From assembly GCA_965220855.1 (NCBI GenBank), contig CBDCQY010000001.1, forward strand, positions 1,302,001-1,366,000: a stretch of DNA of 64,000 nucleotides, given 5' to 3'. The DNA comes from Bin95 sp965220855. Lineage in GTDB: Bacteria > Pseudomonadota > Alphaproteobacteria > Bin95. The notes beneath the pieces were generated by a model. The model made no database searches. It had not been told where the DNA came from and worked only from the letters and a program-made list of their open reading frames with translations. The position numbers were made by a program, and so were the translations under genes. This document shows, piece by piece, positions 16,169 to 23,740 of this stretch (positions are counted from its first letter, which is position 1; the number at the start of each line of letters is the position of its first letter).

Positions 16169-16771
16169 ATGGATTGGGACTGGGTGAAGAGGATCGGGCC
16201 AACCGTTGCCGTCATCGGCACGGTCGTCGGCATGTTTTTCCTGTTCGACGGCTGGCAGAAGGAACGATTTCTCTGGATTGCCGATGACATCGCGCGGCTG
16301 GACGCGAAGATCGACAAGGTCGAGGAGCGGGTCGCCGATGATATCCGCAAGGTCGAGGAGCGGGTCGCCGACGATATCCGCAAGGTCGAAGAGCGGGTCG
16401 CCGACGATATCCGCAAGGTCGAGGAGCGGCTTGCCGGCGATATTCAAGCCGTTCTGAAGCGCCTGGACAGTCTGGCGATGGCGCCCGACGCATCGGCTTC
16501 TCCCGCAAGCACGACTATCGTCCGGCTTCTGGCCGGCGAGAAGATCATGCTGCCGATTTCCTCCATTGCGATCCGCGCCGGAGAATTGCCGACCCCGGAA
16601 GCTCGCAACCGGCTGTTGCCCGCGCGATATGCGGGCAGCACACTCACGCTCTATCCCGACGCCGACGACAGAAACTCTATCGCATTGCTGCTGGAGGAAG
16701 GCTGGTCGCCGATCGATCCGGCGAATATCGCCGGCGGTTTCATTCTGCTGCAGCCACCGAACGACAATTGA
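16169..16771 (+). CDS. Membrane-anchored coiled-coil protein with internal repeats, unknown function
   Basis: Unrecognised protein of 200 residues. An N-terminal transmembrane helix (I-G-P-T-V-A-V-I-G-T-V-V-G-M-F-F-L-F, about 11-28) is followed by a charged coiled coil of four near-identical 11-residue units with the pattern K-V-E-E-R-V-A-D-D-I-R (about 50-93). The C-terminal 100 residues (I-V-R-L-L-A-G-E-K-I, then P-T-P-E-A-R-N-R-L-L) look globular. The repeat length of 11 suits a right-handed or three-stranded coil. It probably forms an oligomer at the inner membrane. A similar small TM plus coiled-coil protein is encoded at 23345, but the two share no clear sequence beyond that layout. Confidence 0.6.
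   Translation: MDWDWVKRIGPTVAVIGTVVGMFFLFDGWQKERFLWIADDIARLDAKIDKVEERVADDIRKVEERVADDIRKVEERVADDIRKVEERLAGDIQAVLKRLDSLAMAPDASASPASTTIVRLLAGEKIMLPISSIAIRAGELPTPEARNRLLPARYAGSTLTLYPDADDRNSIALLLEEGWSPIDPANIAGGFILLQPPNDN
16316..16447 (+). repeat. Four tandem 33-bp coding repeats
   Basis: The units are 16316-16348, 16349-16381, 16382-16414 and 16415-16447. The first three differ by single bases and the fourth diverges near its end. Each keeps the reading frame and encodes one 11-residue coiled-coil unit, so copy number could change by slippage or recombination without breaking the gene. Confidence 0.85.
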
Positions 16772-16779
16772 GATCGTCG

Positions 16780-16911
16780 ATGGCGGGCATGGGCGACACC
16801 CGGGTCATGCTGCGCGACTGCTCCGGTGATCGGAGTTTCGAGCAAATGGCCGACTGGCTTCGCGGCGTGAAGATCGCGCCCGAGGGCTACAATCGGGGGC
16901 TTGGCGGGTGA
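16780..16911 (+). CDS. Possible 43-residue leader ORF coupled to the amidohydrolase operon
   Basis: A short frame beginning M-A-G-M-G-D-T-R-V-M-L-R-D and containing M-A-D-W-L-R-G-V-K-I-A-P-E-G-Y-N. Its stop overlaps the GTG start of the next gene (GTGA), the same coupling used by all later genes of this operon. The composition is protein-like, with Trp, Met and Tyr rather than Arg/Ala runs. No strong ribosome site is visible. It could be a small subunit, a leader peptide or chance; I do not recognise it. Confidence 0.4.
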   Translation: MAGMGDTRVMLRDCSGDRSFEQMADWLRGVKIAPEGYNRGLGG

Positions 16912-17978
16912 GCGCGCTGCCCTCCGGCGCCATTGACTGCGACCTGCATCCGGCGCCGGCGGGCATCGAGGCGCTGCTGCCCTATATGGAGCCGCACTGG
17001 GCCGATCAGGCCCGGCATCGCGGGCTGCACGATCTGGAGACCATCGCCTGGCCCTCGAACGCGCCGCTCTCCGCGCGGCCGGACTGGCGGCCGGCGGATG
17101 CGCGCCCCGGCAGCGATCCGGCGCGCCTCATCCGCGACGCGCTGGACGGCTTCGGCACGCGCTTCGCCATCCTCAACTGTCTCTATGGCGCGGCCATGGT
17201 CTATTCCGAGGACATGGCCGCCGGCCTCTGCCGGGCGCTGAACGACTGGCTGCGCGCCGAGTGGCTCGACCGCGACCCGCGCCTGCGCGCCGCCATCGTG
17301 CTGCCGCCGCACGCCCCGGAGCTCGCCGCCGAGGAGATCGAGCGCGCCGGCGCCGACCGGCGCTTCGTGCAGGCGCTGCTGCCGGTGATGGGCGAGTGGC
17401 CGCTCGGCCGGCGGCGCAACTGGCCCGTCTTCGCCGCCGCCGAGCGCCTGGGCCTCCCGATCGCCGTCCATGCCGGCTCCGCCTATCGCCATCCGCCGAC
17501 GCCGGTCGGCTGGCCCTCTTTTCTGGCCGAGGACTACACCGCGCAGGCGACCGCCTTCCAGTCGGCGCTCACCAGCCTGGTGACCGAGGGGGTCTTTCAG
17601 AAGTTCCCGGCGCTCACCTTCGTGTTCGCGGAATCCGGCGTCTCCTGGCTGCCGGCGCATCTCTGGCGGCTGGCCAAGTTCTGGCGCGGCTTGCGCATGG
17701 AGACGCCCTGGGTGGACCGCAGCCCGGAAGAGATCGTGCGCGAGCGCGTGCGCTTCACCGTCCAGCCCTTCGACGCGCCGAGCGAGCCGGAGGCGGTCCG
17801 CCGTCTGCTGGACCATCTGGGCTCGGACGACATGCTGCTGTTCGCAACCGACTATCCGCACTGGCAGTTCGACGGGGCGGGCGCGCTGCCGCCGGGCTTG
17901 CCGGAAGAGCTGGTCCGGCGTATCGCTGTCGATAACCCGCTCGCCACCTATCCGCGCCTCGGGGAGGAAACGCCATGA
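16908..17978 (+). CDS. Amidohydrolase-2 (ACMSD-like) family protein
   Basis: Metal-dependent hydrolase or decarboxylase of the amidohydrolase-2 family, 356 residues. It has the N-terminal metal motif I-D-C-D-L-H-P, a central metal His in I-A-V-H-A-G-S, the F-A-E-S-G-V-S-W-L strand and the closing metal Asp in F-A-T-D-Y-P-H-W. The family includes aminocarboxymuconate semialdehyde decarboxylase and gamma-resorcylate decarboxylase. It starts at a GTG that overlaps the preceding short ORF and ends in an ATGA overlap with a paralogue, which suggests two related subunits or two steps of one pathway for a carboxylated, possibly aromatic, compound. Confidence 0.8.
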   Translation: MSALPSGAIDCDLHPAPAGIEALLPYMEPHWADQARHRGLHDLETIAWPSNAPLSARPDWRPADARPGSDPARLIRDALDGFGTRFAILNCLYGAAMVYSEDMAAGLCRALNDWLRAEWLDRDPRLRAAIVLPPHAPELAAEEIERAGADRRFVQALLPVMGEWPLGRRRNWPVFAAAERLGLPIAVHAGSAYRHPPTPVGWPSFLAEDYTAQATAFQSALTSLVTEGVFQKFPALTFVFAESGVSWLPAHLWRLAKFWRGLRMETPWVDRSPEEIVRERVRFTVQPFDAPSEPEAVRRLLDHLGSDDMLLFATDYPHWQFDGAGALPPGLPEELVRRIAVDNPLATYPRLGEETP

Positions 17979-19093
17979 CGCTGCAGGTTCTGGAACGCCC
18001 GACGGCCGAGACCCCGGCCGAGACCGAGCTCCGCATCGCGGACTGCGACATCCACCCCAGCCCGAAATCGCTCGAGCGCGAGATCTATCCCTTTCTGGAG
18101 CGGCGCTGGCGGCGCCATCTGGAAAGCTATGGCGCGCGCCCGCGCCAGCCTTTCCTGAACGGCCCGGCCTATCCCAAGGGACAGCCGGACGCCGCCCGGC
18201 GCGACGCCTATCCGCCGGAGGGCGGGCGGCCCGGCAGCGACCTCGACTTCATGCGCCGCCAGCATCTCGACCCCAACCGGGTCGGCTTCGGCGTGCTCAA
18301 CCCGCTGCGCACCGGCCAGGGCCTGCAGAACCCGGATCTGGCGGACGCCTTGTGCCGCGCCATCAACGAGTGGCAGCTCGCCTTCTGGACGCGCGAGGAG
18401 CCGCGCCTCAAGGCGTCCATCGTCGTGCCTTACGAGGACGCCGCCGCCTCGGTGCGCGAGATCGAGCGCTGCGCCGGCGAGGACGACTATGTCCAGGTCT
18501 TCATGCTGAACCGCACCGCCGAGCCGATGGGCCAGCGCCGCTACTGGCCGATCTACGAGGCCGCCGCCGCGGCCGGCCTGCCGCTGGCGGTGCACGCTTT
18601 CGGCTTCGGCGGCGCGCCGATCTCCGGCTCCGGCTGGCCCTCCTACTATATCGAGGACATGACCGGGCACGCCCAGGCGAGCCAGGCGCTGCTCGTCTCC
18701 ATGCTGTTCGAGGGCGTGTTCGACCGGCTGCCGGAGCTGAAGCTGGTGCTGATCGAGAGCGGCTTCGCCTGGCTGCCGGCGCTCGCCTGGCGGCTCGACC
18801 GGGTGTGGCTGCGGATGCGCGACGAGGTGCCCCGCTGCAAGCGCCGCCCGAGCGAGATTTTGCGCTCCCAAGTGTATCTCACCACGCAGCCGATGGAAGA
18901 GCCGCGCCGCCCGCGCCAGCTGCTGGACTGCATCGACTGGATCGGCTGGGACCGGCTGCTGTTCGCCACCGACTATCCGCATTGGGACTTCGACCAGCCG
19001 GACCGGGTGCTGCCGCCTTCGGTCGATAAGGCCCATCGCCGGGCGTTCTTCCTGGACAACGCGCTCGCCGTATATGGCCGGCAATTGCCGTGA
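17975..19093 (+). CDS. Second amidohydrolase-2 (ACMSD-like) family protein
   Basis: A 372-residue paralogue of the preceding gene with the same landmarks: D-C-D-I-H-P-S-P near residue 25, L-A-V-H-A-F-G in the centre, L-I-E-S-G-F-A-W-L and F-A-T-D-Y-P-H-W-D-F near the end. Sequence identity between the two is moderate, so duplication was not recent. It is coupled to the upstream gene by ATGA and to the Rieske gene by GTGA. A heteromeric enzyme is as likely as two separate activities. Confidence 0.8.
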   Translation: MTLQVLERPTAETPAETELRIADCDIHPSPKSLEREIYPFLERRWRRHLESYGARPRQPFLNGPAYPKGQPDAARRDAYPPEGGRPGSDLDFMRRQHLDPNRVGFGVLNPLRTGQGLQNPDLADALCRAINEWQLAFWTREEPRLKASIVVPYEDAAASVREIERCAGEDDYVQVFMLNRTAEPMGQRRYWPIYEAAAAAGLPLAVHAFGFGGAPISGSGWPSYYIEDMTGHAQASQALLVSMLFEGVFDRLPELKLVLIESGFAWLPALAWRLDRVWLRMRDEVPRCKRRPSEILRSQVYLTTQPMEEPRRPRQLLDCIDWIGWDRLLFATDYPHWDFDQPDRVLPPSVDKAHRRAFFLDNALAVYGRQLP

Positions 19094-19488
19094 GCCGGCA
19101 TGTGGTGGCCGCGGTGGCGGAGTTTCCGCCCGGAAGCCGCCGCTGCGTGACGCTGGAAGGGCGGCGGATCGCGCTGTTCAATGTCGCCGGGCGCTATTTC
19201 GGCCTGCTCGACCGCTGCCCGCATCAGGGCGGCCCGCTGTCGGAAGGCGTGCTGACCGGCCTGGTCGAGGCCGAGGAGCCCGGCGCCTATCGCTTCTCGC
19301 GCCCGGGCGAGATCCTGCGCTGCCCCTGGCATGGCTGGGAGTTCGACCTCGCCACCGGCGAGAGCCGCTTCGACCCCCGCCGCCACCGTACCCGCGCCTA
19401 TCGCGTCGAAACCGCCGCCGGCGCCGACCTCAAGGCCGAGACCGTCCCGGTCCGGGTCGAGGAGGACTATGTGGTGGTGGAAATCTAG
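19090..19488 (+). CDS. Rieske-type [2Fe-2S] ferredoxin
   Basis: Small electron-transfer protein of 132 residues. The cluster ligands are C43-x-H45 in C-P-H-Q-G-G and C78-x2-H81 in C-P-W-H-G-W-E-F. It resembles the ferredoxin components of aromatic-ring dioxygenases and also the Rieske domains of their large subunits, but it is too short for an oxygenase. No oxygenase or reductase gene is adjacent. Its translational coupling (GTGA) to two amidohydrolases suggests that it serves the same pathway, perhaps with an oxygenase encoded elsewhere. Confidence 0.85.
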   Translation: MSRHVVAAVAEFPPGSRRCVTLEGRRIALFNVAGRYFGLLDRCPHQGGPLSEGVLTGLVEAEEPGAYRFSRPGEILRCPWHGWEFDLATGESRFDPRRHRTRAYRVETAAGADLKAETVPVRVEEDYVVVEI

Positions 19489-19496
19489 CTCGCGCT

Positions 19497-20153
19497 GTGC
19501 TGGCGGTCGTCATCCCGACGCTCGACGCCGCCGGCAGCCTCGCGGCGACGCTGGCGTCGCTGGCGCCGGGGCGCGCGCTGATCGACGAGATCGTGGTCGT
19601 GGATGGCGGCTCGACCGACGCCACCGTCTCCGTTGCAGAAGTCGGCGGCGCGCGCGTGCTGCGGGCGCCGAGGGGGCGCGGCGGCCAGCTGCGCGCCGGC
19701 GTGGCGGCGACCGGCGCGCCCTGGCTGCTCATGCTCCACGCCGACACCCGCCTCTCGCCCGGCTGGCCGGCGGCGCTGCCGGCGGACGGGGGCCGCGCCG
19801 GCTGGTTCCGTCTCCGCCTCGACGACCCCGACCCGGCGGCGCGGCGCGTCGAGCGGCTCGCCAACTGGCGCGCCCGCCGCCTCGGCCTGCCTTATGGCGA
19901 TCAGGGCCTCGTGCTGGCGCGCGGGCTGTATGAGGCGACGGGCGGCTATCGCGACCTGCCGCTGATGGAGGATGTCGATCTGGCCCGGCGCATCGGCCGC
20001 CGCCGGCTCGCGCCGCTCGACGCCGAGGCGCTGACCTCCGCCGCCCGCTACCGCCGCGACGGCTATTGGCGCCGGCCGCTGCGCAATCTCGCCTGCCTCT
20101 CGCTCTTCCTCGCCGGCGTGAGCGCGGAGCGGGTGGCCAGACTCTACGGATGA
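19497..20153 (+). CDS. Family 2 glycosyltransferase (TIGR04283-like)
   Basis: A GT-A-fold transferase of 218 residues. The nucleotide-binding start is V-V-I-P-T-L-D-A-A-G-S-L, then I-V-V-V-D-G-G-S-T-D-A-T, then L-L-M-L-H-A-D-T-R (the D-x-D-like site) and G-D-Q-G-L-V-L with M-E-D-V-D-L. This set is typical of TIGR04283, which usually travels with the TIGR04282 protein encoded next. The start is a GTG 8 bases after the Rieske stop; the longer open frame upstream is shadow. The acceptor is unknown. Confidence 0.78.
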   Translation: MLAVVIPTLDAAGSLAATLASLAPGRALIDEIVVVDGGSTDATVSVAEVGGARVLRAPRGRGGQLRAGVAATGAPWLLMLHADTRLSPGWPAALPADGGRAGWFRLRLDDPDPAARRVERLANWRARRLGLPYGDQGLVLARGLYEATGGYRDLPLMEDVDLARRIGRRRLAPLDAEALTSAARYRRDGYWRRPLRNLACLSLFLAGVSAERVARLYG

Positions 20154-20743
20154 AGCGCGGCGCGGTGGTGGTGATGGTGCGCGAGCCGCGCCTGGGCGCG
20201 GTCAAGACGCGGCTCGCCGCCGGCATCGGGCGGGCGCGCGCCGTCGCCTGCTACCGGCGCATGACGGCCGAGCTGATCCGCCGCCTCGCCGCCGACCGGC
20301 GCTGGCGCGTGCTGCTGGCGGTGACGCCGGACGGCGCGCGCGGCCCCTGGCCCCGCCGGCTGGCGCGGCTCGGGCAGGGCCGGGGCGACATCGGCGCGCG
20401 CATGGACCGCGCGCTCGCTCGCGCGCCGCTGCCGGCGGTGCTGGTCGGCAGCGACATTCCGGGTCTCGGCCCGCGCCATATCGCGCGCGCCTTCCGGCTG
20501 TTGCGGGGCGCGCCGGTGGTGTTCGGCCCGGCGGAGGATGGCGGCTTCTGGCTGGTCGGCGTCCGACAGCGCCGGCGGCTGTTCGCCGGCCCGATCCGCT
20601 GGTCGCATCCCGAAACGCTGGCCGATGTGCTGGCCGGGCTGCCGGTGTGCGCCGCGCTCGCCGACCGCCTGGCCGATATCGACGACGCAGAGGCGCTGGC
20701 CGCCTATACTCGGAGCCGATGCGCTTCTCGATCCTCTCCATAG
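20150..20743 (+). CDS. TIGR04282-type (DUF2064) nucleotidyl/glycosyltransferase
   Basis: A 197-residue GT-A-like protein with V-V-V-M-V-R-E-P-R-L-G-A-V-K-T-R-L-A (uridine-binding type loop), V-L-V-G-S-D-I-P-G-L and V-F-G-P-A-E-D-G-G-F-W-L-V-G. These are hallmarks of the TIGR04282 group, related in fold to CofC and MobA. The partner gene upstream overlaps by ATGA. The pair is best known next to arsenosugar biosynthesis genes, but no arsM/arsS gene lies here. The product is therefore unassigned. Confidence 0.77.
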   Translation: MKRGAVVVMVREPRLGAVKTRLAAGIGRARAVACYRRMTAELIRRLAADRRWRVLLAVTPDGARGPWPRRLARLGQGRGDIGARMDRALARAPLPAVLVGSDIPGLGPRHIARAFRLLRGAPVVFGPAEDGGFWLVGVRQRRRLFAGPIRWSHPETLADVLAGLPVCAALADRLADIDDAEALAAYTRSRCASRSSP

Positions 20744-21717
20744 GCGACCATTATCCGGATCGCCCCCGCAGCGTGGCCGGCCTTTATGAGGAGGTCGTCG
20801 CGCAATGCGTGCTCGCCGAGCGTCTCGGCTATGAGGCCTTCTTCACGGCCGAGCACCATTTCCACCCCTATGGCGCGGTGCCCGACCCGGCCGTGCTGCT
20901 GACCGCCATGGCGGCGCAGACCCGGCGCATCCGGCTCGGCACCGCGATCTCGGTGCTCCCCTTCCGCAACCCGCTGACCGTGGCGGAGAGCTACGCCATG
21001 GTCGATCAGCTCTCGGGCGGGCGCCTCGCGCTCGGCGTCGGCTCCGGCTATCTCGCGCATGAGTTCGAGGGCTTCGGCGTGCCGCCGGAGGAGAAGCGCG
21101 AGCGCTTCGACGAGGCGCTGGAGGTGCTGCGGCTCGCGCTTTCCGGCGAGACGGTCGAGTTTCGCGGCCGCTTTCACGACATTCGCGGCGTGCGGCTGAA
21201 TGTGCTGCCGGTGCAGCGCCCGGTGCCGATCCATGTCGCGGTGCTGCGCGCCGAGGCCGCCTGGCATGTCGGCCGGGCGGGCAACCGCATCTTCTGCGTG
21301 CCCTACGCCTCGGTCGCGGATATGGAGGGCGTCGGCGCGATGCTCGATTCCTTCGCGCAGGGCCGGGCGGCGGCGGGGCTGGGCGCGCCCGGAGACGCGG
21401 CGGCCTTCGCCTTCCACACCTTCGTCGCCGAGACCGACGAGGAGGCGCGCCGGCAGGCGGCCGAGGCGTTCGAGCTCTATGTCGCCACGCGCCTCTATGC
21501 GCGCCGCCAGAGCTGGGACGACATCATGGCTTCCGGCCTCTCGCTGATGGGGTCGGTGGAGACCGTCGCGGCGAAGCTCCGCCGGCTCGCCGGCTGGGGC
21601 CTCGGCCATGTGCTGACCCTGCACAATTTCGGCGGGCTTGCGCCGGAGCAGGTGGCGCGCTCGATGCGGCTCTTCGCCGAGGAGGCGCTGCCGCGCGCGC
21701 TCGCGCCGGCGGAGTAA
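20719..21717 (+). CDS. LLM-class flavin-dependent oxidoreductase
   Basis: Luciferase-like monooxygenase of 332 residues using FMN or F420. The TIM-barrel landmarks are A-E-R-L-G-Y-E-A-F-F-T-A-E-H-H-F, I-R-L-G-T-A-I-S-V-L-P-F-R-N-P-L and G-R-L-A-L-G-V-G-S-G-Y. The ATG at 20719 lies inside the 3' end of the preceding gene (25-bp overlap) and has CGGAG close upstream, so they are co-transcribed. Substrate cannot be told; many family members oxidise alkanesulfonates, nitrogen heterocycles or aldehydes. Confidence 0.82.
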   Translation: MRFSILSIGDHYPDRPRSVAGLYEEVVAQCVLAERLGYEAFFTAEHHFHPYGAVPDPAVLLTAMAAQTRRIRLGTAISVLPFRNPLTVAESYAMVDQLSGGRLALGVGSGYLAHEFEGFGVPPEEKRERFDEALEVLRLALSGETVEFRGRFHDIRGVRLNVLPVQRPVPIHVAVLRAEAAWHVGRAGNRIFCVPYASVADMEGVGAMLDSFAQGRAAAGLGAPGDAAAFAFHTFVAETDEEARRQAAEAFELYVATRLYARRQSWDDIMASGLSLMGSVETVAAKLRRLAGWGLGHVLTLHNFGGLAPEQVARSMRLFAEEALPRALAPAE

Positions 21718-21816
21718 CGCCTCTGATTTGGGCAGCGCGACCCGGAGCGCTCGCAAATGCCGCAATTCTCGCCAAGAGCCGCGCGTCGCGCGCCTGCGAT
21801 GCTGGAGAGTCGCGGC

Positions 21817-21832
21817 TGGCACGGCGCTTGCT
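21817..21832 (+). promoter_or_regulatory. Sigma-54 (RpoN) -24/-12 promoter
   Basis: TGGCAC, five bases, TTGCT: a full match to the core sigma-54 consensus with the invariant GG and GC at the right spacing. Counting from the -12 C at 21831 gives a start at about 21843. It lies in the gap between the luciferase-like gene and the FAD oxidase gene. An RpoN promoter needs an activator bound upstream; I did not find a convincing NtrC-type site. Confidence 0.6.
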
Positions 21833-21842
21833 CCTATGGGTG

Positions 21843-21921
21843 ACGGGCCATCTGCGACATGCGACGCGGATGCGCTTGTCTCCTCCCAACTGGCCCGCGC
21901 CCCGGCGCGGGCCTTTTTTTC
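21843..21921 (+). ncRNA. Candidate sigma-54-dependent small RNA with anti-Shine-Dalgarno motif
   Basis: The predicted transcript from the RpoN promoter to the intrinsic terminator is about 79 nt. It has a sRNA-like layout. A 5' hairpin pairs 21856-21863 with 21873-21880 (seven pairs and one U-U mismatch) around a 9-nt loop. An unpaired stretch at 21881-21891 reads UCCUCCCAACU. The terminator stem and U-run follow. The CCUCC core is complementary to ribosome-binding sites, as in several known alphaproteobacterial sRNAs. The alternative is a leader of the FAD oxidase gene ending in an attenuator. No Rfam family was recognised. Confidence 0.45.
21892..21921 (+). terminator. Intrinsic terminator with 8-T run
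   Basis: A 10-bp perfect stem (21892-21901 with 21904-21913) and two spacer bases are followed at once by eight T residues (21914-21921). This is the clearest Rho-independent terminator I found in the window. It lies only about 50 bases after the predicted sigma-54 start and 50 bases before the FAD oxidase gene. Confidence 0.85.
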
Positions 21922-21970
21922 GCTCCGGCCGGTTTCGCCTGCGACGGAGGCGGCTTACGCTGCGGGCGTC

Positions 21971-23278
21971 ATGAAGACCTCCGATCCCCAATCCTCCCTC
22001 TGGCGAGCGACCGCGCCGCCGGCCCCGGCGACACCGTCGCTCCGGGAGGAAATCGAAGCCGATGTCTGCATTGTCGGCGGCGGCTTCACCGGTCTCTCGA
22101 CCGCGCTGCATCTGGCCGAGCAAGGCGCGCGCGCCGTGGTGCTGGAGGCCGAGGACCCCGGCTTCGGCGCTTCGGGGCGCAATCACGGCCAGGTGGTGCC
22201 GGTGCTCTCCCGCTACGGGCCGGAGGAGACCGTCGCGCGCTTCGGCCCGGAGGAGGGCGAGCGCTTCAACCACTTCGTCGCCGGCTCGGCCGAGCTCGTG
22301 TTCGATCTGATCGCGCGCCACGGGATCGACTGCGACGCGCAGCCGGTCGGCTGGCTGCTGCCGGTGGACAGCCCGGCCCGCGAGGGCATGGTGCGGGCGC
22401 GCGCCGAGGCCTGGGCCGCGCGCGGCCAGCCGGTGCGCTATCTGGAGGCCGCCGAGACCGAGGCGCTGACCGGCAGCCGCCACTGGTCGGGCGCGCTGTT
22501 CCACGGCCATGGCGGCAATATCCAGCCGCTGGCCTATGCGCGCGGGCTGGCCGCGGCCGCGATCGCCGCCGGCGCGGCGGTGCATGGCGCCTCGAAGGCC
22601 GTCGCGCTCTCCCGGCAGGCAGACGGGCGCTGGCGGATCACGACGCCGGAGGGCGCGGTGACGGCTGGCCAGGTGGCGCTCGCCACCAACGCCTATACCG
22701 ACGATCTCTGGCCCGGCCTGAAACAGACCGTGGTGCCGTTCCGGATCTTCCTCGCCGCGACCGCCCCGCAGGGCGGCAATGTGCGCCGCCATATCCTGCC
22801 GGGCGGGCACAGCGTCTCCGACAGCCGCACGATCCTCTGGGCGTTCCGCTGGGACCGGGAGGGGCGCATGGTGATGGGCGGCGACATCCTGGTGCCCTGG
22901 GGCGGGCGCGACCGGGCGGCGGCGGTGGCGCGCCGGCGCCTGAAGACGGCCTTTCCCGAGCTCGGCGAGGCGGCGCTGGAGTTCGTCTGGGACGGCAAGG
23001 TCGCCATGACCATGGACCGTCTGCCGCGCGCGCTGGAGCTGGCGCCGGGCCTCTGGGCGGCGCTCGGCTATAACGGCCGCGGCGTCGCGCTGGCGACCGC
23101 GATGGGCCGCCTGCTCGCCGGGCGCTGCCTGCGGGGCGTGGCGGAGGACGACCCGCTGCCGGCGGCGCTGCGCGCGCCCCGCCGGGTGCCGGCGCACCGC
23201 TTCGCCCTGCCGGCCGCCCGCGCCATGCTGCTGCGCTATCGCCGCCAGGACGCGAGGGCCGCGCGCAGCCGGAGCTGA
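21971..23278 (+). CDS. FAD-dependent amine/amino-acid oxidase (DAO family, PuuB-like)
   Basis: Flavoprotein of 435 residues resembling gamma-glutamylputrescine oxidase. The dinucleotide fold is at V-C-I-V-G-G-G-F-T-G-L-S-T-A-L-H-L, followed by G-A-S-G-R-N-H-G-Q-V-V-P and, near the end, the FAD-closing G-L-W-A-A-L-G-Y-N-G-R-G-V. The N-terminus S-S-L-W-R-A-T-A is typical of PuuB-type proteins. It would oxidise an amine with release of an aldehyde, ammonia and peroxide. It lies directly behind the sigma-54 promoter and terminator at 21817-21921. Nitrogen-linked control by read-through is therefore possible, and the amine substrate class would suit RpoN. The ribosome site before the ATG is weak. 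Confidence 0.82.
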   Translation: MKTSDPQSSLWRATAPPAPATPSLREEIEADVCIVGGGFTGLSTALHLAEQGARAVVLEAEDPGFGASGRNHGQVVPVLSRYGPEETVARFGPEEGERFNHFVAGSAELVFDLIARHGIDCDAQPVGWLLPVDSPAREGMVRARAEAWAARGQPVRYLEAAETEALTGSRHWSGALFHGHGGNIQPLAYARGLAAAAIAAGAAVHGASKAVALSRQADGRWRITTPEGAVTAGQVALATNAYTDDLWPGLKQTVVPFRIFLAATAPQGGNVRRHILPGGHSVSDSRTILWAFRWDREGRMVMGGDILVPWGGRDRAAAVARRRLKTAFPELGEAALEFVWDGKVAMTMDRLPRALELAPGLWAALGYNGRGVALATAMGRLLAGRCLRGVAEDDPLPAALRAPRRVPAHRFALPAARAMLLRYRRQDARAARSRS

Positions 23279-23344
23279 AGCGGTTTCCATTTGCGGCCGA
23301 AACCGGCTATTGATTCGACACGCGGCCAACCGGGAGATGCGGCC

Positions 23345-23701
23345 ATGACATGGGAGACCGTCGGCATGCTGGCGACCTTCGCCGGCATCCTGCTCGCGCC
23401 GATCATGGCGATGCTGATCTGGATGCGCGCCGACATACAGGCCAACTTCCGCGAGTTGCGCGAGGACGTCAAGGAATTACGCAATAATATCAAGGAATTG
23501 CACAAGGACGTCGGCCACCTTAACGTGCGCATGGCGGGGGTCGAGGAGCAGCTGCGAGGTCTGGACCTCCGCATGGGCCGCATCGAGGCGGATATGGGTC
23601 GGATCAAGGGCCATATGACCGATTTCGACCGGCGTCTGGGCGAGGCGACCGAGCGCATCGCGCGCCTCGAGGAGCGCAACGCGGCCCCCGCGGCCGAATA
23701 G
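23345..23701 (+). CDS. Small membrane-anchored coiled-coil protein
   Basis: Unrecognised protein of 118 residues. One TM helix (M-L-A-T-F-A-G-I-L-L-A-P-I-M-A-M-L-I-W-M) comes first. A long amphipathic coiled coil follows, with heptad-like units such as L-R-E-D-V-K-E-L-R-N-N-I and M-G-R-I-E-A-D-M-G-R-I-K. A GGGAG sits about 9 bases before the ATG at 23345, which is preferred over the longer open frame. It has no obvious partner gene. Similar short proteins are common in proteobacteria without assigned roles. Confidence 0.6.
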   Translation: MTWETVGMLATFAGILLAPIMAMLIWMRADIQANFRELREDVKELRNNIKELHKDVGHLNVRMAGVEEQLRGLDLRMGRIEADMGRIKGHMTDFDRRLGEATERIARLEERNAAPAAE

Positions 23702-23740
23702 GCGGGGCGCAACGGAAAAGACGCGCCGAGGGGCGGCGCC

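Noticed and set aside
16316..16447. CRISPR-like direct repeats
   Set aside because: Contiguous 33-bp units with no spacers, in frame inside a coding sequence.
21837..21970. N-terminal extension of the FAD oxidase from an ATG at 21837
   Set aside because: It would read through the terminator stem and T-run, lacks a ribosome site and adds no family sequence; the ATG at 21971 matches the family start.
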